A stretch of DNA of 64,000 bases, taken from assembly GCA_029851415.1 (NCBI GenBank), contig CM056741.1:164907685-164971684 (forward strand), read 5' to 3'. The DNA comes from Eretmocerus hayati (Eukaryota; Arthropoda; Insecta; Hymenoptera; Aphelinidae). A program made the translations under genes and the position numbers. Shown here piece by piece: positions 58,991 through 64,000 of this stretch (within the stretch, counting starts at the first letter, position 1; the number at the start of each line of letters is the position of its first letter). Below the pieces are notes generated by a model that saw only the letters and a list, made by a program, of their open reading frames with translations, made no database searches and was not told the DNA's origin.

Positions 58991-60312
58991 CCATTCGTGG
59001 GAAGTTCATCTGATAAAGTACAACTTTTCATTACTCTTCCCTGGAGTGTCTGCGCGGGAACCACAGATTTTCAACGCAAGTTTACTGCAAATTGTTCACA
59101 ATAACCGTTATTTTAATGATTTACCACCGAAGTCAAAACTCTCCCTGATGACATCATTTGGTAAATGAGCCACCACCCGCATGCAATTTTTTTGAGTAAA
59201 TCTTTGTTGAAAGTTCTTCCTAATTAATTAAACGAATATTCAAAATTCCATGCGTATAATGGTCGCATAAATATGCTCAGTTTGTAGAAGGACAGTTTTT
59301 GCGGTTTACCCGCAATCAGAACTGCTGTATCTCACGGATCGACCCTAACATTTGCCAATTACTCGTACCATAGTGCACTGGAAGATTTCTACCTTCGAGA
59401 GAAGTCAATCCATCAAGTGGATAAGGAATCAAAATCATATTAATTCTTTCGATGTAATCACTGATCATCGACTTACCTGCTTCGTCTCACCATATTTTCT
59501 AACAAATAGCTACTCGTCCTATCTATTAAAAGAACACTGTCAAATGAATCAGACATAGATAGGATTTCTTTGGGAGTTTATCGATTTCAAATGAGTTGTG
59601 CATGAAAATGTGTAGCCTTTATCGAAGTTCGAACCTGCTTATGATGAGAATTTTGATAAAATTCTTTGAAAAATTAACAATGATTTTTCGAGGCACGTAA
59701 AAAGTGAGCTTTTTAGTCCGGAGTCGAACTAAGATGTCTGGTATAATTTTTTTAATCTAGTGTACGATTAATTTGTCTCTGGTTCTTTGAATCTTTGCTT
59801 CATGGAAAATCGGGCGCACGCAAAGCTCCCCATCCTTAGTGAGTATACCGCGCTCAGATCATTTTGATATCAACATTTTGCGATTATATACCAAATTCGT
59901 ATAACTAATCTCATCACAGTAGTTTGGTAGGACTCAAGTCTTAATTAAGTTCTTTGTGCATGAGTTGACATATGCAAAATGTTACTATCCATCCTCACGC
60001 GAGGAGCCCGACACATGTGTATAATGTTACACATCGTAGAAGCGGAATTTTGGAATAGGTAGAACAGAATTTGTTTAATAGTTTGATCATATAGGTTGAT
60101 ATCTGATTCAAAGCTGTTTATTTACACCACAAGGATAAAATTTACAAAATTCAGGAATTTACTTCCACATGGAGGAAACTCTAACTTCAGCAATGCTTTA
60201 TTAATCCAGTTGGGATCATAAGTTATAATTGCTATCGCACTAAACCTCTCGTACTTACTCTAATAGGTATTACACAAAATTATGATATCACACTCTCATG
60301 AGCATTTTATTC
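58991..60312. other. Intergenic stretch, nothing recognised
   Basis: AT-rich. Short open frames show no family features. Confidence 0.35.
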
Positions 60313-61071
60313 CAGTCGACAACGTTTAATAGGATCACATCGGGCGGAGGAAATTTGATTCTAATAAGCGATGATTCTAATAACTGATGATCATATATTC
60401 ATGTATTCACGCGAAGTTATTTCAAATGCGCCACCTGTAAAACCACCCACCATTCACCACGAAACTTTCACCCATCTTTTCGGCTAAATCTTCCGCTTTT
60501 TGCATCATTATCGAGCCACTCGAACGAGCATTCATTTTTCGTACTCTTATGTGAACTATTCACACAGTGCATCTCCTACTTCTTTGTCTTTGCCATCTCG
60601 CTTCTGTTTTCGACTTGGACTCGCGTTATTCAAACTGCCACTCTCGATTCCAACTCGATTTTATAATAATTTACATAGCAAACTTTGAGGGATCCCGAGT
60701 ATTTTTGCAGCGTCACGTTGAGTTGTGTTCGACAGAGAATCATACTTCACGAGCATATCTAATTTTTGAGCTAAGCTCGAGTCATGTCGTTCACTCATTT
60801 TGATCATTGATCGTGAGACAATTGCGAACCGAAAGTGAACGATATACAAGAGTCTTCTCACAGGTTGAGCACATGAAGTATTTCGTAACCATATGATTAT
60901 ATACAGAAGTCGGCGAAGGTTTGATTCCATTAACCGGAGTCTTGATCACATTAACCAGCAAATTTTACATGCAACATGCGGACCGGGACTAGTGATAGTG
61001 ATCACACTAAGCGAATGATTCTATTATCCGTGACTCTATTAAGCGCGTAGAACCAATGCTTGTTTTTACTG
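60313..61071 (-). mobile_element. Pogo/Tigger-like transposon relic
   Basis: Read on the minus strand, the element begins CAGTAAAAACAAGCATTGG just after a TA, followed by subterminal GCGCTTAATAGAGTCACGG and GATAATAGAATCATTCGCTT words, which are typical of pogo/Tigger ends. The opposite end (plus strand 60,313) starts CAGTCGACAACGTTTAATAG with a similar TTAATAGGATCAC block. Between them is only the start of a transposase. At about 760 bases it is a deleted, inactive copy. Confidence 0.65.
60661..60798 (-). pseudogene. Truncated pogo-type transposase N-terminus (psq/CENP-B helix-turn-helix)
   Basis: Forty-five codons starting MSERHDSSLAQKLDMLVKYD, then TTQRDAAKILGIPQSLLCKL and a stop. The pattern LxxKLxxLxxxD...AAxxxGIPxSxLxxxL is the helix-turn-helix of the Psq/CENP-B/pogo family that binds the transposon ends. 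The rest of the helix-turn-helix region and the DDE catalytic domain are missing, so the product would be inactive. Confidence 0.6.
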
Positions 61072-61808
61072 TACAACTTGAATTCATGTTTGTACATACA
61101 GGCGAACCACCCAAAGAAAATGCCACCCCACACAAAACTGTTTCATTACTACAACCCTTTCACGCCAAACCAGAAAATTCACATTGTTCTTTACGTAAAT
61201 TTGCCCTCTTAAGTGGATTTAGAAATGTTTGACTCAAAGGATTTTACTGTGATACAATATACAAAACTTTTATCAACCTAGCATATTCATCGAAACCGAA
61301 GATTAGGTATATTGAAAAGATGTTACACAGCTATAGCTATTTATAACAGTGCTCCAAGACAACCCAAAATCCAATAATATAAAGTCTCTCATGAAATCCA
61401 AGATTCACACACACTTAATATTTTGAACATCAACATTTTTGGAAACTTCAACCAGCAAAGCACCAACCGTATCAAACTATATCCACTAGTTATTACATTC
61501 TTAATTACACAGCATGCACTTGAGAAAATGTGCGGTAGAAAATCAATTTCTCGCCATGATTAACCTCGTCAAGAGTGACTTATATATAAGCTATCAAGGC
61601 TGCACTTTTGTATACATATATATTTTGGTAAAATCCTCAGTTATTTAAGCACGTGTAATTCAGCCAATTATGAATTTTACGTCGGTTTCACTCACGTATA
61701 CATGCAGCATTATAGAGGTTGCTCAATCGACAATGAAAATTGTTAAGAGCTTGAGGCACGCGATATTTTGGTACTCGAGCTCTTCGACGTTATGGCTCAT
61801 CAGATCAA
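61072..61808. other. Non-coding region downstream of IR25a
   Basis: AT-rich, probably includes the IR25a 3' UTR. No other feature seen. Confidence 0.4.
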
Positions 61809-63553
61809 TCAAAATCTAGGTGGCTTATAACCCGTAGGTTGCAATGATGGAGTAGGAGCAGGCCGAAAATTGATTTTCATCGTTTTCATACCTTGCATAG
61901 ATTTTATCTTTGCGTGTTTATTTTCATGAACTGATTTAACTTGAGGCCTGTATCGATAATAATAGTATTCAAACATAAGAGTTACACAGGCAAGTCCAAT
62001 TCCAACAAATATAACGATGAAAACACCACCGATATTGTGAATACTTATTCCGTCGCTTTGGTCATCAGTTTTATCACATTTCGCTCTCCTTGGATTATTA
62101 TTCCACCAATGGTCTTTCATTGTTTCCAGCACCCTCCTATTCAGCATCATCAAAATTCTGAAACATGAAGCAATTATTATGAATTTTATCGATGCTTCTT
62201 CAAGAATTCAATGCTGGCTATCGTTTCATATCGAAAAATCTTTGATATTGGAAACAAAAACTTTTATTACGGTGGACGGATGAGTATAAATGTTCAGAGC
62301 ACAGTAGAATTGACCATTCACACGAATAGAGCCCTGGTTGCAAAAAAAGAAACTGATGGCATTCTTTCCTCGCGAACAATCTTTCGGGAGATTCCATCTC
62401 AAACTCTTGCAAGTTTATCGAGACGAGTTTCTTAAAAATTGTGACTTTTGTGGTTTCTTATCAACTTTGAGAATCTTTAAAACTCTTACCGTTAACTATT
62501 CTTTTCGCAAAGACGTTAATCCTTTCTTAGACCAGTGAAACAATAATTTTACCAAGAGCACGATTAAGATCTTGTTATTTCTTCAGACAGAATATTCAAG
62601 AGTTTGGACAGAGGAAATGTGTATGAGAACTTCGTGTAAATTATCATCATGGCTATATTATGAGTTGTATCTACTTAAAAAAAAAAAAAAAAAAAAAAAA
62701 AGAATGTATTCATTAATGGATCGATAGACTTTACACAACCCGTAAAAATTTTGAAAAGTAAAATAATAAAGAGAACTTGATACCCAGTTCAAATTCACAT
62801 AATATCTTTTGGGAATCATCTTCCATGCAGCATTTCCTTAAATTGAATTTTGCATTTGCAAATAAATACATTTATCTCATGCCAACTTTACCATTCGAGT
62901 CAGGTGTATGAGCTGAGTAGTTACCTAACGAACGATAATCAGACCAACTTGCGTAACTCCAGTACGCGATTAGAATATATTCATAAACCTCTTAGATCTT
63001 CGTATACTTGCAAGAAATTCGCCTGCTTAGTTAATTACATATTTTCGCATCTAGATGCAACTTTTCTAATGGATGGATTTGTAACGTTTTGTCACACGTT
63101 TTTATGAACTTGATCAACATATTCTGATAAAAGTAAAAAACTCTTGGAAAAAATTTGCGAGCTTTTAGAAAAATCTGTTTTGTATCGGACTATCATTATA
63201 AAAGTAAAAAAAATCAGTGATCTTACGCATTGTTGAACTGATCCTTTAAAGGTGAACCCTGTTGTACTCCAATCGCGTAGGGTTTACGGGAGAATTCTTC
63301 TCCAATTTGCTGGTAATCACAGGTTGTAAGAACGAGATACTTGATATCAGTTGCATCACCTATGTAAGCAAATTCGGTTCCACCACTAGCCTTTACACGT
63401 TCAAGTGCTTCTTCCATACTATTCGGAAATCCTGTGTCCGCCATTGTCTGAAACATCTTGGTATACTTGTCGCTCACTGGATAGTCCCATACTGCAAGTT
63501 TTGCACGCTCCAGGTCAGTCATACTGTCATTTAGGCTCATGTCCTTCCACAGA
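61809..63553 (-). CDS. Ir25a: Ionotropic receptor 25a, 3' part (partial, continues beyond the window)
   Basis: IR25a is the conserved co-receptor subunit of arthropod ionotropic receptors in sensory neuron membranes. Two last exons are present, minus strand: 63553-63227 and 62157-61809, joined in phase 2 across a 1.07-kb intron. Exon one encodes the S2 ligand lobe: LWKDMSLNDSMTDLERAKL, VWDYPVSDKYTKM, FAYIGDATDIKYLVLTTCDY, GEEFSRKPYAIGVQQGSPLK and DQFNNA. Exon two encodes ILMMLNRRVL, a KDHWW motif, the DQSDGISIHNIGGVFIVIFV start of the last membrane segment and a cytoplasmic tail ending YKPPRF. These blocks match Drosophila Ir25a very closely, much more so than the paralogue at 35-48 kb. Upstream exons, including S1 and the pore, lie beyond base 64,000; 63,554-64,000 is intron. 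Confidence 0.95.
62677..62701. repeat. A25 homopolymer
   Basis: A run of 25 A residues inside the last IR25a intron. It may be a retroelement tail or a simple mononucleotide tract; no element is recognisable before it. Confidence 0.9.
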
Positions 63554-64000
63554 CTGAAATGAAATTGTAGGTAATTAAGTCATTGTATGTTTATCGCGAA
63601 ATTGTACAAGAGTCCCTCGTTTATAAGGGGATTGCATTTTATATGATTGAGCGATTCCCTCGTTCACGCGGAGCAAGTTTCATTTTACGTGAATTTATTC
63701 TACGTGGTGGTAAAATTTTTATTAGATTTTTATACATTTCAGCGATCCCAGAAGAAGTTTCAACCCAGTTATGCCTACTCTGAATAAAAAATTGAATGCA
63801 TCGACGAGTGGGACGAAGTTGATACAAATAGAATTGTTTTCCAATTCTTGCCTGAATGTTCTCTCAGTTAGTACCACTGGATTCACATACAAAAAGTTTC
63901 TATTCACCTAAATCTTTATTCTTTTCAAGAATTTATATAAATATTATCTAAAAACGCGTTGTTTCTACAGAATCTATTCATTCTTATGTAAACGCCATCG

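Overview
The window is eukaryotic and almost certainly arthropod, probably insect. Genes are split by short GT-AG introns, intergenic DNA is AT-rich, two IR25a-type ionotropic chemoreceptor genes are present, and short CCTAACCTAA motifs (the insect TTAGG telomere type) occur near 52.1 kb. A hymenopteran is possible but cannot be shown from the sequence alone. All exon joins below were made by eye from splice signals and reading phase. In each complete gene the exon lengths sum to a multiple of three.

Layout. 1-2.3 kb: two long foldback (inverted-repeat) elements. 3.7-5.1 kb: a possible exon of an unidentified minus-strand gene and a GC-richer stretch. 5.5-6.5 kb (+): mitochondrial ribosomal protein uS2m (MRPS2), tail to tail with a DHRS7-type short-chain dehydrogenase (6.6-8.3 kb, -). 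9.8-11.4 kb (-): a divergent phospholipid scramblase. 16.0-25.4 kb (+): a secreted, prohormone-like 689-residue protein that I cannot assign to a family; its third intron is largely built of a satellite-like 317-bp repeat family. 27.1-27.5 kb (-): a small two-exon gene of unknown function. 31.2-33.4 kb (+): an invertebrate homologue of vertebrate KIAA0232. 35.3-48.0 kb (-): an IR25a-like paralogue that starts directly at the ligand-binding domain. 48-58 kb: no convincing gene but a dense nest of foldback elements, small hairpin repeats and nested insertions. 58.4-59.0 kb (-): orphan possible exons. 60.3-61.1 kb: a pogo/Tigger-like transposon relic. 61.8-63.6 kb (-): the last two exons of canonical IR25a, whose remainder lies beyond the right edge.

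How the parts relate. The genes are unrelated housekeeping, sensory and secretory genes rather than a pathway. The one functional link is the pair of IR25a genes in tandem on the minus strand, which looks like an old duplication in which the left copy lost its amino-terminal domain and carries a charged residue in the channel gate motif.

The most unusual property is the density of long near-palindromic elements: eight of about 330-1570 bp plus two smaller nested insertions. Several sit in introns and would fold into hairpins of hundreds of base pairs if transcribed, so they are candidate sources of hairpin-derived small RNAs. Several insertion events can be read exactly from target duplications (CGTA, TTA, TA and possibly TTAA).
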